This document shows, one piece after another, positions 11,608-22,345 of a DNA stretch of 64,000 nucleotides. The notes beneath the pieces were generated by a model. The model did not search any database, was not told the origin of the DNA, and saw nothing but the letters and a program-made list of their open reading frames with translations. This stretch comes from Carex sylvatica (Eukaryota; Streptophyta; Magnoliopsida; Poales; Cyperaceae): assembly GCA_964058845.1 (NCBI GenBank), contig CAXKVR010000034.1, positions 496,001 through 560,000 of the forward strand, in the 5' to 3' direction. How positions within the stretch are numbered: the first letter of the stretch is position 1; every line of letters begins with the position of its first letter. The position numbers and the translations under genes were made by a program.

Positions 11608-12801
11608 TTTAAACACCCATTTACAATAATGACGCCACACGACGATTGCCAACATTCAATTTGGCACATGAATGTTTATTGTATAAAATTAATTGGTGGC
11701 TATGTCAATATAAATTGACGCTGTGGCGTGGTTGATTTTATGTTTTTTTATATTGGTGGGTCCGTGCACGCTCTCTCTCTCTCTCTCGCGTTAGGCCACC
11801 CGACCACGAAACCATAACTAGGAATGAATATGCAGCATAAAATACGATAAACTGATGAAATTATAAGGTGGGATCACATTATATCATGTGGTAATGGGAA
11901 TATGGGATAGGAGGAATTATGACCGCTTAGCTTCACCGCTTCACAAAAAAATATCACACGAGCTGGGACCCACATGACAGACACTGTATCCCGGAAGATA
12001 GGCTCCTCCCTGCTCGTCGAGGAGACTAGGAGGAAGATAGTATTGGCGAAAGAAGAAAACATAAAACAAAACAAAAAAGACCCTTCACGGCTTCACCCAC
12101 TGCGAGTGGGCCCCATTTCTACAAACGCATTAATTATTGTATTAACGAAGCGGGCCCACTTTCCAGAAACAGACAGAGAGAAATTTCAAAAACAAGAGAA
12201 AAATAGGGGAGAGAGAGAGGTGTACGGACTGACATTGAGCTGCTGGGTTACGGTGTCCTGCTGGTTGCGGGGGGAGACATTAGGAGTACCGAACGGTGAC
12301 CTGATCTGGCCCAGCCGTGCGAACGAATTATGCGTTGTCAGCCACGCGTACCTGTTAAATGGCAATCCAGTCCCCTGCAAAACCATAAATCCAGCAATTA
12401 AAACCGCACTCCAATTATTACACAAATAAGGATATTTACAAGGTCCTTTATTCAAAATGAGATGAGAAGACTGTGAAGAAGAGATGGATGTAGAGATTAC
12501 GCACTTCGAATCACTGACCTTGGATTTGGGATCTGTAGGTTGGACTCGAGTGCATCTCGGCCGTACATTGCGGTTTGCAAGGCATGTCTCACAGTGGAGG
12601 CCCGAGCCACAGTTTCGATCGATTGCACATGTAGATCCTAGCTGTGGAATTATTACAGTTATAAGCTCAGCTCTTCAGAGAATAGGTTGAGTAGAGCCAG
12701 AGGAGGAGAATTACCGAAGCAGCGAGAGAGAGGATAGGCGAACAGAGAAGGCAGAGTAGGGGCAAGGATATGAGCGGGTAAGATATGGAAGAGCACCGCA
12801 T
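632..12801 (-). CDS. PI-PLC X domain-containing protein (At5g67130-like), 8 exons
   Basis: Predicted 410-aa secreted member of the plant PLC-like phosphodiesterase family; the substrate of these plant proteins is not settled. Exons (minus strand): 12801-12715, 12641-12519, 12374-12234, 2320-2222, 2099-1796, 1430-1210, 1031-945, 802-632. All junctions are GT-AG and keep phase. Residues 1-29 are a hydrophobic signal peptide. Exon 2 is the Cys-rich segment of the family (CAIDRNCGSGLHCETC). The X domain follows, with the two expected histidines in LTTHNSF (His85) and WLCHSYGG (His138) and the segment RGLMLDMYDF. Later blocks WRYVVENQYG and CPNRAES also match the family. The C-terminus is Ser/Thr-rich then hydrophobic, as in a GPI-anchor signal. 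Length is normal for the family. Intron 3 is 9,913 bp and full of transposons, so correct splicing across it is the main doubt. Exon 1 rests on signal-peptide logic and phase. Confidence 0.85.
2836..2865. repeat. Homopolymer run of 30 C
   Basis: An uninterrupted run of 30 cytosines lies in intron 3 of the PI-PLC-X gene, just after a short C-rich stretch. The minus (transcribed) strand is therefore a G30 tract that could form a G-quadruplex in the pre-mRNA. Such runs are also prone to length errors in sequencing. Confidence 0.9.
2866..5100. other. Intron 3 of PI-PLC-X, unassigned part
   Basis: AT-rich intronic sequence between the C-run and the first recognised repeat. Reading frames are short and unrelated to any family I know. 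The pair of similar short stretches near 3255-3300 and 4500-4570 (both containing a TTAAYAAGGTTTTGGG-like string) hints at an old duplication, but no boundaries could be set. Confidence 0.4.
5117..5926. mobile_element. Probable degenerate hAT-like MITE with TAGCG/CTATAGCG ends
   Basis: Both ends are rich in short palindromic motifs built on AAATAGCG and CGCTATAGCG, in inverted orientation: GTTTTAAATAGCG at the left and CGTGCTATTTAGAATA at the right, plus a central palindromic cluster at 5576-5645. This arrangement of subterminal repeats is typical of non-autonomous hAT-like elements. No clear target duplication was found, so the ends are approximate. A second element (5701-5897) interrupts it. 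Confidence 0.4.
5701..5897. mobile_element. Nested 197-bp MITE with CTATAGC target duplication
   Basis: The element begins CAGAGGCAGAACTAG and ends GTTCCGCCCTTGA, imperfect inverted ends of the widespread plant GGCGGARCCAG-type short elements. It is flanked by CTATAGC at 5694-5700 and 5898-5904, a 7-bp direct repeat that reads as the target duplication. It splits the surrounding TAGCG-rich element. Confidence 0.55.
6627..7368. mobile_element. Tourist-like MITE inserted in the left MULE terminal repeat
   Basis: The left end reads GGACCTGTTCAGCTCTG and the inverted right end reads GGGTCTGTTCGGCTGCA, resembling the GGnCTGTTYGG ends of PIF/Harbinger-related MITEs. The boundary is supported by the intact right MULE repeat, which runs straight through where the left repeat is interrupted (GAATTAA, then element, then AAATGAA). 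Without the inner hAT element it would be only about 160 bp. The 3-bp target duplication is TAA on the left and AAA on the right, so it is imperfect. Confidence 0.6.
6753..7325. mobile_element. Non-autonomous hAT element, perfect 8-bp TSD CCCGTACC
   Basis: The ends are short inverted repeats (TAGAGGATTGC at the left, GCACTCCTCTA at the right). They are flanked by identical 8-bp direct repeats CCCGTACC at 6745-6752 and 7326-7333, the hallmark of hAT insertion. The interior is a GC-rich array of degenerate CCCGACCCG / CCCGTACCCG motifs in both orientations, the usual subterminal-repeat pattern of hAT elements. It has no gene; the open frames across it are artefacts of the repeat. Confidence 0.85.
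8398..9587 (+). pseudogene. Plant mobile domain (PMD/MAIN-like) gene remnant inside the MULE
   Basis: The first exon (from ATG 8398 to about 8783) encodes a recognisable plant mobile domain start, with YAFALKSLGLWHVSQL, VERWRPETHTFHLPVGEIT and LWGLPITGRAV. This is the aminotransferase-like PMD found in MAIN-type proteins and often carried by MULEs and gypsy elements. A second exon from about 8860 holds WLEWLRDLADPP-type sequence followed at once by an in-frame TAG before MNWGEAVLACLYRG. A third block (9180-9580) needs a frame change near 9350, then stops after LPSICSREREYWFAHVRV. The C-terminal part of the domain is missing. The gene is dead by stop, frameshift and truncation. Confidence 0.8.
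9600..10807 (-). pseudogene. MuDR-type transposase remnant, catalytic DDE part missing
   Basis: Read from 10807 down, the frames give a low-complexity N-terminal part, then (10194-10009) the zinc-ligand-like region YKCVSTRCRWALVARA, then (about 10010-9720) KNVAKHTC, RLDHAQLTSAMVANYI, ISIRTVADLCAKRYE and EGSYGLVVPLLEAIKRSNP. These are the DNA-binding N-terminal blocks of MULE transposases. An in-frame TAG precedes KNVAKHTC, and a TGA stands where family members have Trp (FDS*EGSYG). The sequence continues to YRFFMRAAWAW at about 9640 and ends there. The DDE catalytic domain that should follow is absent. Convergent with the PMD remnant, which breaks off at the same place. Confidence 0.75.
11495..12233. 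other. Intron 3 of PI-PLC-X between MULE and exon 3
   Basis: Non-coding stretch from the right MULE flank to the exon 3 donor. It holds a (TA)n tract at about 11578-11600, a CT tract at about 11770-11788, and AT-rich sequence. No gene or further element boundary was seen. Confidence 0.5.
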
Positions 12802-13400
12802 GCTTTGTTTTTTGTATGATTTGTTCTCTTCCTTCCGGCTATTCCAATTCGATGTGGAGTGGTATTAGCTGGAGAAAGAGACGAGGTGGCGGGGGAATAA
12901 TGAAATGAAATGAGAAGAGTGAGAATGGAATATTTATTTTGGTCTTAAAATTTGACCAGCGGCCACTTATCATCGGCTACGGCTTTTATTGAATCCGTTA
13001 AGGTTGAAGCCGAAGAATGGGTCTCTCGGCCCATGTAGCAGTTGGATTTTCTATACGGGACCCAGAGAAAGGTCAAAAGGTTAAAAGACGGAGGGCAAAA
13101 GTTAACCTATCACTTAGCAGCCGCTGCTGGGTATTATTCAAAAGAGAGAGAGGGCAAAAGTTTTTTAATTTTATTTTTATCTGCAAGTGGGACAGTGGTC
13201 GGTGGGTCAAGTGTCGAATTTTTTTATAAACCATAATTGAAAAAAAAAAAAAATTATGAAACTAATATGGTTATTATTATTATTTTTTATAAAAATTATA
13301 AAAACTGAATTATTATTTTGGTCTGAACTTTTTTTTTTCTGAACCAAAATAAGAATTCAGTACGATATGGTTTCACAGGTTTTCAACCTAGCAACTAAAG
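12802..13400 (-). promoter_or_regulatory. 5' UTR/promoter region of the PI-PLC-X gene
   Basis: This lies directly upstream of the inferred ATG at 12801 on the minus strand. It has purine-rich stretches and no open frame with family similarity. No TATA box or transcription start was identified with confidence, so this is positional inference only. Confidence 0.35.
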
Positions 13401-13729
13401 AAAATCCAAAAAATTCTCCGGATTGAAATGACATTTTACCTCCTTATTAATTTTTTTGTCCCAAAATGACAATTCGGCTCTACTAATTTTTTTTAAACCC
13501 AAAACAACAGTATCTCTCTTGTCTTCTTTCTCCTCTTTTCTTCCACCTGAACCATTTCTCTCTATATTTTTTTCAACTCTCAAAACTCAATTATTTTTTA
13601 TTCTAATCATATAGATTGGTATATTTTTAGGCGAAGAACAAGAAAAACTTCAGATCTACAACTTTCTTAAGATATGTGGTTAATTATTTTTTTGAATAAA
13701 CAATCCGAATTATATAATTTTTTTGTAGT

Positions 13730-14120
13730 ATAAATAAGTAATGTAGAGTAATTTAGTTTTTGTAGTGTAAAATGACTCTATGTAGTGTAATTTTAGTAAT
13801 TATAGAACTATTTAGTTTGCATATACAGTAATTTAGCTTTCATGTAGTATAAATAAATTGTAGAATAATTTAGTTTTTTAAGTGTAATTTAGTTTTTTTT
13901 TTTTAGTGCAATTTTAGTAATTGTAGAATGATTTAGTTTACATGTAAAGTAATTTAGTCTTTTGCATGTAGTATAAATAAATTGTAGAATAATTTAGTTT
14001 TTTTTTTATTGTAATTTTAGTAATTGTAGAATTATTTATTTTGCATGTAGAGTAAATTAGTCTTTGCATGTAGTACAATTAATTAATTATAAATAATTAA
14101 TTATAGAGTAATTTTTTTTT
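13730..14120. repeat. Degenerate AT-rich tandem repeat, period roughly 115 bp
   Basis: Three to four imperfect copies of a unit built from GTAGAATAATTTAGTTT, GTAATTTTAGTAATTGTAGA and GCATGTAGAGTAATTTAG follow one another. A fragment of the same unit appears at about 50185-50262. It has no coding content. The period is estimated by eye. Confidence 0.6.
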
Positions 14121-15452
14121 TTGCATGTCAAAATTATATTTATTATTTGCATGTCAATATTTTTTTTGTATGTAGTTTTTTTTCAAACCCATTAATGGGG
14201 GATCTTTCTCGTTTTTTTTTAAAGTATTGATTCAGTTTTGACCTAAGATACTATTCAAAGCTATTTTTTCTTTTCTTAGACGCTAATTATGAAGGAGTCT
14301 AATAATTGTACCTCAAACAAAATTTCCGAGCGTGTCCCTCCAAGTAGTTTAACATAAAAAAATTTCAATATTATCTAACTTTCATTTCCAGTGCTAATAT
14401 CCAAACATTTAAAACTCTGTTTATAACATTTTACAATGCTACTCGCAAGCATTTAAACCTTTATCTGCAAGCATTAAAATTCTAAATATGTATAGTTTTA
14501 ACTCCTAATTATTTTTGTTTTCAAGCCAAAAACAGAAAGATTATTTTCACCCACTTTTTTTATTTTTTCTCTGATCATTCTCGTTCATTTTCTCGACGAT
14601 CTGTGATAATTTTTGTGAATATAAAAATATGAACGTTTTTTTTATCCAATCTTCTCTTTCAAATGAGATTCATGAAGAATAACTTTTGAGTTATATTTGT
14701 GTCATAATTTTTTTTACCACTTTAAATCTCTGTGACTTTCAGTTTTTTTTTTATTTTGCTTCAAAATAATTTAAACCTCTATTTACAAACATATAAACCT
14801 CATTGGTAACACTTTAAATCTCTAGAATAAAATATATAAATCTTAACAATAACATTTTAAAGCATATAAACCTCAACAAGAACACTGCATTTACAAAGCT
14901 CATATACAAAGCATATAAATCTCATGTACAAATCTTCATGTATAAACCTCATGTACACACGACATAGCTCTGATATTTTGGGAATCATATCAAGTTCATT
15001 CGACTAAATTAGTAAAATTACATTTTTTTGTATGAAAGAATGTTCAAATTCTATTAAGTGATTTCGCGCGCGACATATATATTAAAAGAAATTCAACTAG
15101 AAAAAACTGGAACGGTCCTCTCTTGGCAACACTTGAATTTAAATTGCGTGTGTTGGCCATTGGTGAATGGTGACGACTCAGTTTGATATCCGAACCACTT
15201 TGTTTCCTTTTTTAACCATGCTTTGAAACCAACTCTTTAATCAGATTTTGACTGTTTCTTCTCTTTTTTCATTGAATTGGGAACCTGGAATTAAATACAT
15301 TCCAGTTATTGGGTCGAGTGAACTGTCCCTGTCCCGCCTTGTCGCGGTGCAATTTGTTGCTTTAGGACCTGATCGCGATAGAGGCTAACTGATTCGCCAC
15401 CACAGAAAACAACAACCTTTGCTGCTATTTATTCTCGTGCCCGTTTTCGGAT
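14121..15452. other. AT-rich intergenic DNA, no gene seen
   Basis: Intergenic sequence between the tandem repeat and the promoter side of the receptor kinase gene. A loose series of motifs like CATATAAACCTC and TTTAAACCTC recurs at 14450-14950, suggesting an old decayed repeat. No supported open frame. Confidence 0.4.
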
Positions 15453-15569
15453 AAAGATATCGACAGAGCGCTTTTTGCTTCGTACATTGCATGAACAATA
15501 GACTCAAAACAGCACACTGTATATTACTTGTGCGTTGTATGAAGCAAAAATTTATCTTTCTATATCTTT
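15453..15569. repeat. Imperfect hairpin (about 42-nt arms), family with 54192-54280
   Basis: The left arm (AAAGATAT, then CTTTTTGCTTCGTACA) pairs with the right arm (TGTATGAAGCAAAAA, then TATATCTTT). The loop holds GAACAATAGACTCAAAACAG. The same loop string, with one change, lies inside a second hairpin at 54192-54280 whose arms are different. It is about 440 bp upstream of the receptor kinase ATG. It could be a small MITE or a foldback transcript source. Confidence 0.6.
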
Positions 15570-15759
15570 ACCCCCATATTTCGTATAAATTTACAAATTA
15601 TAACAGGAACATGTATATTTTTTTTATTTAAAGAAGATAAAGGTATGATTAGAATCCAATAATATGAATTTTATGTTGCTACACAAATAATAATATGAAT
15701 ACTCTGTTTCTAAAAAAAATAAAATAATAATAATATGGAGTTCCTATGTAAAAAATAAA

Positions 15760-16006
15760 TCATGGGCCGGGCCACGTGTAGAGAATCGGCGCAAACCCAC
15801 CCGTGAACCCAAGAGAGAACCCAATTCCTCTCCTTCCGTGCCAAGTCATCATAAAGCCACCTTTCGGTAATCTCACCTCTTCCCGTCACCTCCCTGAGCT
15901 CCCTCCTTACTCTCCAGTCTGTCTCTCAGGCTCTCTCTCTCTGCGATGCACCATAACATTTCTATTCGAATAGAAATCAAAACCAGCTCTCTCTCTCTCT
16001 CTCTAA
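15760..16006 (+). promoter_or_regulatory. Promoter/5' UTR of SPARK receptor kinase: G-box and CT tracts
   Basis: A perfect CACGTG G-box core (in GGGCCACGTGTAG, about 15770-15782) stands roughly 230 bp before the ATG. Two CT-repeat tracts, at about 15925-15943 and 15986-16004, precede the start codon; CT-rich tracts are common in plant 5' leaders. The transcription start is not visible from sequence. Confidence 0.45.
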
Positions 16007-19000
16007 ATGCATCGTTCGATACTCTTAGTAGCGGCCGCGGCGGCAGTTCTCGAAGCTTTCATCCTTTCAGTGTTCGCGCAAGGTACTACTTCGTCTAATC
16101 GCTCGTATCCAGCTTTGTCTATTTATCGAAGTTTTGATTTTTTTTTCATTTGTTTTTTATTGCGCATGGTTTCTGTTTTGTTTGTTCCAGTTTAGTTTTG
16201 GTAATTACTATTTACGGTCTCCTCAAAAAAAAAAAATTACTATTTACGGATGCTCCAACAATATCGCTTTCGTACAGTACCTTTATCTTAATTAGCTTGT
16301 GGTTTTGGTGTTGTCTAAGCTTCTTATTTCATCTCTTTGATCTCTCTTTTGGATTATCATCAATCAATGCAAGTATAAGAAACAGTACAAAAAAAAGTGT
16401 ATTATAAATTCCTAGTCTTCGCATTTGCTTCTAAACTCTGAGATAACTGGAGAGGCATCATTATAGACTTCATTTTATGTTCGTTGTTTATTTTGAATTT
16501 TTTTTTGGAAACACGAGTAATTTTTGACTGGGAATAATCTCAGGATGGTTACAGCATGTAAATGTGCTAAAGGCAATGTACAATTAATTTTCTTTTTACT
16601 GGGCTGTCAAATATTTTATTATGCATATATCAACTTTGTATGAGGCATTTGTTTCTGTTTTGGTACTCCAGTACCTTTTTCTAGTAGCATTAAATTGGGG
16701 GAGCTCAGGCCTCCAGTTGATACATTACTTTCACCGTGCGTGAATTATTTATTTAAAATAAACTTTGTAAATAATTAATCAAACTTGGGGAGTATTATAA
16801 TCTCATAAGAACCATCGACAACCTGGCATTAAGATAAAGATTTGCTTTTGCCGTGTAGTACTTAGTACTACATAATTTATTTTACTCCAGAATATTGTAT
16901 TCTCCAACCAAAGTAAAATTAATTATATCAAGTTCTATGGTTGTAGTTCTGAATTTTTTTATTCAACCCTTTTGCTTGCCTAAAATCATGCCAAAATGCT
17001 CATTTTTTTTTTATGCAGACTGCCCCCTAGATTTGACCTGGTCAAACTACACAGAAATAGCCTCTGCATGCTCTGACAGAACTGAATTCTCAATATGTTG
17101 CCGGTATATCAATGCCCTAGTGACCGTCTCAGTTGCCATGTATGCAAATTCAACCGGTACCAATACACTTGGGGTGCCACCGGCTCTTTCCGACACATGC
17201 ATCTCTACCATCAATGAAACCTTAATTTCAAAGGGTATACCTTCTGATGCCTCCACCATTTGTGGCCTCGGTGTCAAAATCCAAGTAGTTTACTCATGCC
17301 AAGGCATGAGTACTGTACAAGATGTGCTTCTGTCCCCTAATTTTGGTGATGTCAAGAAAAATTGTAATGGGTCGATTTTGGTGGATGCGGGTTGTAAGAG
17401 GTGCTTGAATTCTGGCTTGTCTTACCTGAGACATTTAATGGAAGGGCAGGATAATGTTACATTAAATACATGCCGTGATGCAGCTTTTATTGCTGTTGCA
17501 AATCAGCAGAGCAATTTGACTCCTTCTGACATGGCCACATGTTTTTTTAGTGTGCCAGGGTTAAGCCTTATCCAAGGTATGACGATTTTATCTAGATATC
17601 AGGCTAAAATTTTGAATGTATAACATATGGAGTCTATATTTGCTTCAGATTTCTCCAAAAATATAATATTACTAAACCTTACCAGTTTAATATAGGTACA
17701 GTATATTGCACTACTGGAATCTGGAACCCGCTAAACATGCACTTGAAGGCCGTGCTAATTTATTAACCAAAGCGTAGATAAATCAACTCAATTTTGAATA
17801 AAATCATGATGTATCCAGTTGTGTTTCAATTTTCGCTCAAGTGTTTGAGATCACCTTATATAGTCAGACCAAGTTGTGTGTCAATTCTTTATGCATCTAC
17901 CTCACTGTCAGAAACTGTATTTGTTCTTATTATAACTATTACTAAAGAATCATTAAAATTTAAGTATTAATCTCTTATATTCCAGTCAATTCTTCAGTTC
18001 CATCCATCTCAGTTCCTGCACATGCAACTGCGCCGGCCACATGGACTGCAGATGCACCTGCACAGCACCTGATTGCAACTCCTGTTATCGAACAACACCA
18101 TCGAGGCCACAAAATTATACTCCTAGTAGTAATTGGAATCATGGTTACTGGTCTGGCCTTTCTGTTAATTCTGATTCTAGTTCTTCTCATAAGTCGAAAA
18201 AGAAGAGAATTGAAAAGTATGGAGGGTGCAGAAAACACTTACCGTGCTTCCCCTCCTATTCATGTGCAAAAGAGTCAAGAAGGTGATTTTATTTTATTAT
18301 ATTATATTATATTTTATTTTATTTTGCAAGTTACAGGCGGCATTTTACCCGATTTGTAGAAAACAACATCCAACATCTCTTTTGTTTGCAATAACAACCA
18401 ATTTTTTTGGGGTTAGTTGGAAATAATATTTTCTTGTTTAAATAAATAGATTTTCAGAACAAGTAAAGCTGCCAAACTTAACACTTGACTTGACTCTTTC
18501 AGGACATCTGAACTCAGGAGTCAACCAATCAATCCTCTTTCCCTTACTTTAGTTTTATTTGGATTTAGAGGAAAGAACGACTTGTTGGGGTCAAAATTGC
18601 CAATACTTATTAGATTGTGATGTAAATATTGGGAGTTATTTGCACACGTTTAAAAGAGATTTGAGTGACTTGCAAATTTAGGAATGTCAGGTGTTTTCTG
18701 CAGATATCACAAAATATTCAGTGCTTTTGCGAAACCGTGCATTTGTGTTTCCTTTTTATGATTGCAAAATTGCACTATTAATTTAGCTTCAAGTTTATTT
18801 ATATCTTTGAGACTTTTCATTTTGTATAATTCCATTATCTTTGAACAAATTTCTGCAATGAGATTAGTGTCATGCATATTCTAGCTTATCCCTTCATGGA
18901 AGTAGGGATGAGAAGTCGAGTCAAGACTATTATACTGCTAATGAATGCCATAATGTCATGACCTTGATACCATAAACCTCAATTAAATAAAATGAATTAT

Positions 19001-21045
19001 TTTTCAGTGAACAGTACGATATATCAGAATTTCAGTTACAAGGAAATGAGAAGAGCTACGACAAACTTCAGTGTCATCTTGGGAAGAGGGTTAAATGGGG
19101 CAGTTTACAAAGGCCAACTTGACGACGGCTCAAAGGTGGCAATTAAATGTATAAGAAATAACATAACAAAATATGGGGAAGAGGAATTTTGTAGAGAGAT
19201 GGAGCTTCTAGCCAGACTACACCACCGTCACTTGGTTTCACTGAAAGGCTTTTGCTTCGTGAAAGACGAGAGGTAGAGGGGAAAATAAATGCATATATAT
19301 CTACATTTGCACTTTCCCTTTCCTAAGTCCTAACAATTTTGCATGCTCTATTGATGACTGGAACCACACTACTCACTGCTTATGCTGTTTACATCCTTCT
19401 TCTTTTTTGAAGTATGGATAAAGAAAAAGTATTTATAATACCTCACTGTACAGACATATATATTCTTTAAAATCCTAACTATATTGAAAGCAATACCGAA
19501 ATTAGGGTAAAATAGATTGAACTAAAGTTCCCCCTTTTTCTTATTTTGTAATTTATGTGGGCGTTAATGCCTTACCAAAAAGGACCTTGTAAAAGTCTTA
19601 AAGCTATAATGAAGTACATTACTCTTGGTCAAACTAAGGTATATTACATAAGAAAGTAAAAATAGCTTGACAAGTAGGTAATTAGAAAAAATCAGTATAT
19701 TGGTCCAGAAAATGTATATTGACTTATTGAGTCGAAAAAATCTTTTATGATGGTTTTTGTTTAGTGCTCCTGAGAACCGTTTTCTTCATTTATAATTTAA
19801 TATTGATTATTTTCAGGTTTTTAGTATATGAGTACATGGAAAATGGAAGCCTAAAGGATCATCTCCATGGTAATGCCTCCTTTCTCAAACTTTTCAATCC
19901 CAGTCTCCCAAGCAGATCATCCTTACTGTGTTTTCCTTTTTGTAAATCAATTTTTATGTGCTTTGGCAGCATCAGATAAGGCTCCATTGACATGGCAGAC
20001 AAGAATCCAAATTGCTGTTGATGTTGCAAATGCTCTGGTCTGTTTCTTGTAAAGTAGACAACTTGTTTTATCTTTTTCAAGTATTATTCTGCCACATAAT
20101 TACATCAATTTATGAATTTTACTATGCAGGAGTATTTGCATTTTTATTGTGATCCCTCTCTTTGCCATGGAGACATCAAATCAAGCAATGTCCTATTAGC
20201 TTCGAATTTTCTTGCAAAGGTACTACGTAGTGGTAAACAATTATCATATTCAAATATTTCCATATTGTTGTTCAATAACAATGCTGTGATTAATCCATAG
20301 GTTTCTGATTTTGGTCACGCATGTTTCTCAAATGACCTGAAGATCCATGGTACTCCTGGTTAGTCTTCGTAAAACATAAATGTGTTGATACAATGTTCGT
20401 TGTGACATTTTTTTTGTTTTTTGACATAAATTGCAGAGATATCCTGGATTTATTATATTCATTAGTTGTACTTACCTTGTTGTAGGTTATGTTGACCCAG
20501 AATACGTGGCAACTCATCAACTAACACCAAGCAGTGATGTGTACAGCTTTGGTGTGCTACTACTTGAACTCGTAACTGGAAAACCGGCAGTATATAATGG
20601 AAAAAACCTAGTTGACTGGGCCTCTCAGTTGCTCTCTGATGACTCCACACTAATTGAACTCGGGGACCCCAGAATCATAGACTCATTCGACTTGAGCGAA
20701 CTTGATGCAATGATAGAGATCATACAGTGGTGCACCCAGGAAGGTAGAGAAAGGCCATGCATGAAACAGGTTATTAGGATGCTGTCTGAGAGGTGGGACC
20801 CGTTGCATGGGGAGTTTGCACGGGTGGTAGAGATAGAGGAAGGGCAGTATTGTAATTATGGATACAGTAGCGGGAACAAACGAAGCACAGGAAAGGAACA
20901 GAGAGGGGAGGGGACACCGTTTAGCAGTGATGTGAGGGGTCTACAGAGCTCTTCTAGCACGTCTAGGTCGTACTGTAGTAGAAGTGCACTACTAGAAGGA
21001 CATGCCTCTCCTCCTGACTCGCCTCGCGGCATTTTCTCTCTCTAA
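16007..21045 (+). CDS. SPARK-domain receptor-like kinase (At1g49730/At3g19300-like), 9 exons
   Basis: Predicted 674-aa plasma-membrane receptor-like kinase. Exons: 16007-16082, 17019-17576, 17986-18282, 19008-19272, 19817-19869, 19970-20037, 20130-20219, 20301-20358, 20486-21045; all GT-AG and phase-consistent. Order: signal peptide (1-24); Cys-rich SPARK ectodomain starting DCPLDLTW (about 26-211); linker; transmembrane helix about 255-280; kinase domain from about 320. Kinase motifs are GRGLNGAV (336-343), VAIK (Lys357), HGD (452-454), DFG (472-474), GTPGYVDPEY and the C-terminal SSSSTSRSYCSRS tail shared with the family. Family members usually have HRD, so the Arg-to-Gly change makes it non-RD. 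The activation segment is also shorter than in the Arabidopsis relatives as I remember them. The catalytic Lys and Asp residues are present, so catalysis is not excluded. The ligand is unknown. Confidence 0.87.
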
Positions 21046-21877
21046 ATTTTTCTTTCTTTCCCATTGTTTTCCTTTTTCTTGAATTTGGGTGAAGGTTGAA
21101 TTAAACGGTGCATGGTATGATTCTCTGATGCCTGAGGGAATTCAAGAAAGGTTTAGTTTTTTAAATGTAAATCAGTGAAATTTCTCTTCCTGTTGTTGGT
21201 TTTAATTTTTACTGTGGTTTTTAGTTCTTTCTCTTCATGCACTGGGCCTCCTTTCTTACGAGTTACTACTGGGCTTTGTTTCTGTGGCCAAGGTCCAGAT
21301 CAACAACACCATGTATTTAGAGCAATGTTATCATTACCGGACTGGATGTGGATCTGATAAAGCTTTCGGATAAAGCTTCGGATCAGCAATTTGCTGGTTG
21401 GACTAGTCAACCGTTGATATTTAAATAGTATATATTAATAAGATATGAAGATTGTGTGTACAAAAATTTATAATAATTAGACAACATACATATTGAATGA
21501 TGTATTACGTATGACATTTATAAATAAATAGAAATTTTAATAACTATTTAAAAAAAAAAAATAGTGATTATGCCACTGATTTCATATTGAAACCAAAAAG
21601 ACTCTGGCAAAGATATCCAAAATGAAAACCTAAAACAAGCACCATAAGTTTACATCAGTTCATACAATAAAATAAAGCATTAACAGAACATCCACTTAAA
21701 CAACAAAAGCATAAAGCTAGTAGAGATATCAACAAAAAACATCTAAAACAAGTCAATTAAGATATGAGATCACTCCAAATCATCATCCTCTTGGCTGGTG
21801 CATCTCCAGACATTGGAGCGGGGTGGTCTTTTGTTACAGTAGGGGCCTGAGTGGCAACAACATCCAATGTCATGTCT
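21046..21877. other. 3' flank of receptor kinase and intergenic DNA
   Basis: The first 150-300 bp should contain the kinase 3' UTR. The rest is AT-rich and has no coding pattern I recognise. Confidence 0.4.
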
Positions 21878-22336
21878 AATGGCGTAGTCAAAATTTGAGT
21901 CAGGAGTGGTAGAAATCAGATTCGATTTTTTTTTTCTGAATGGGTTCGGATTCAAATCGCCTCCACCAGCTTACCAAATTGCATCTCTGTCTATCGAGTT
22001 GGTTGTAATTTCTAAACTACTAAAACAATTACTTGTAATCTCTAAAATAATTGGTATTATTTGGGCGGAGGAGAATTGATACTCTGAATTGAACAAAGAT
22101 TTAAAAATATTTTTCTTTCCTAATTAGATTTAAACGACTCACACATCCATCTCTGAAGCCTGAACTGACAATTGCTACTCCGAATTAAATTCAAGGATAG
22201 ATAGAATCAAATCAGAGGTAGGCAAAATCCATTAAAGAACCTTGTTCAAAAAATAACAAAAATAAAAAATTAGGGGTAGGCAGCTTATTAGGGGTAGGCA
22301 GCTGCCTACCCCTGCAGCATTGTGGCTCCGCCACGG
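21878..22336. mobile_element. Short transposon with 9-bp TSD GTCATGTCT
   Basis: Nine-base direct repeats GTCATGTCT at 21869-21877 and 22337-22345 flank a 459-bp segment. Its ends are imperfect inverted copies of the plant GTGGCGGAGCCA motif (left ATGGCGTAGTCAAAA, right GGCTCCGCCACG). The 9-bp duplication suits a Mutator-related element. A short internal direct repeat of TTAGGGGTAGGCAGCT lies near 22270-22305. No gene inside. Confidence 0.65.
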
Positions 22337-22345
22337 GTCATGTCT

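Noticed and set aside
12186..12455. A stand-alone 89-aa gene
   Set aside because: Residues GLPFNRYAWLTTHNSF to QQLN are exon 3 of the PI-PLC-X gene, with matching splice sites and phase to exon 4 at 2320.
16150..16407. An 85-aa hydrophobic open frame in the first receptor-kinase intron
   Set aside because: It is T-rich intron sequence between clear splice sites and has no family match.
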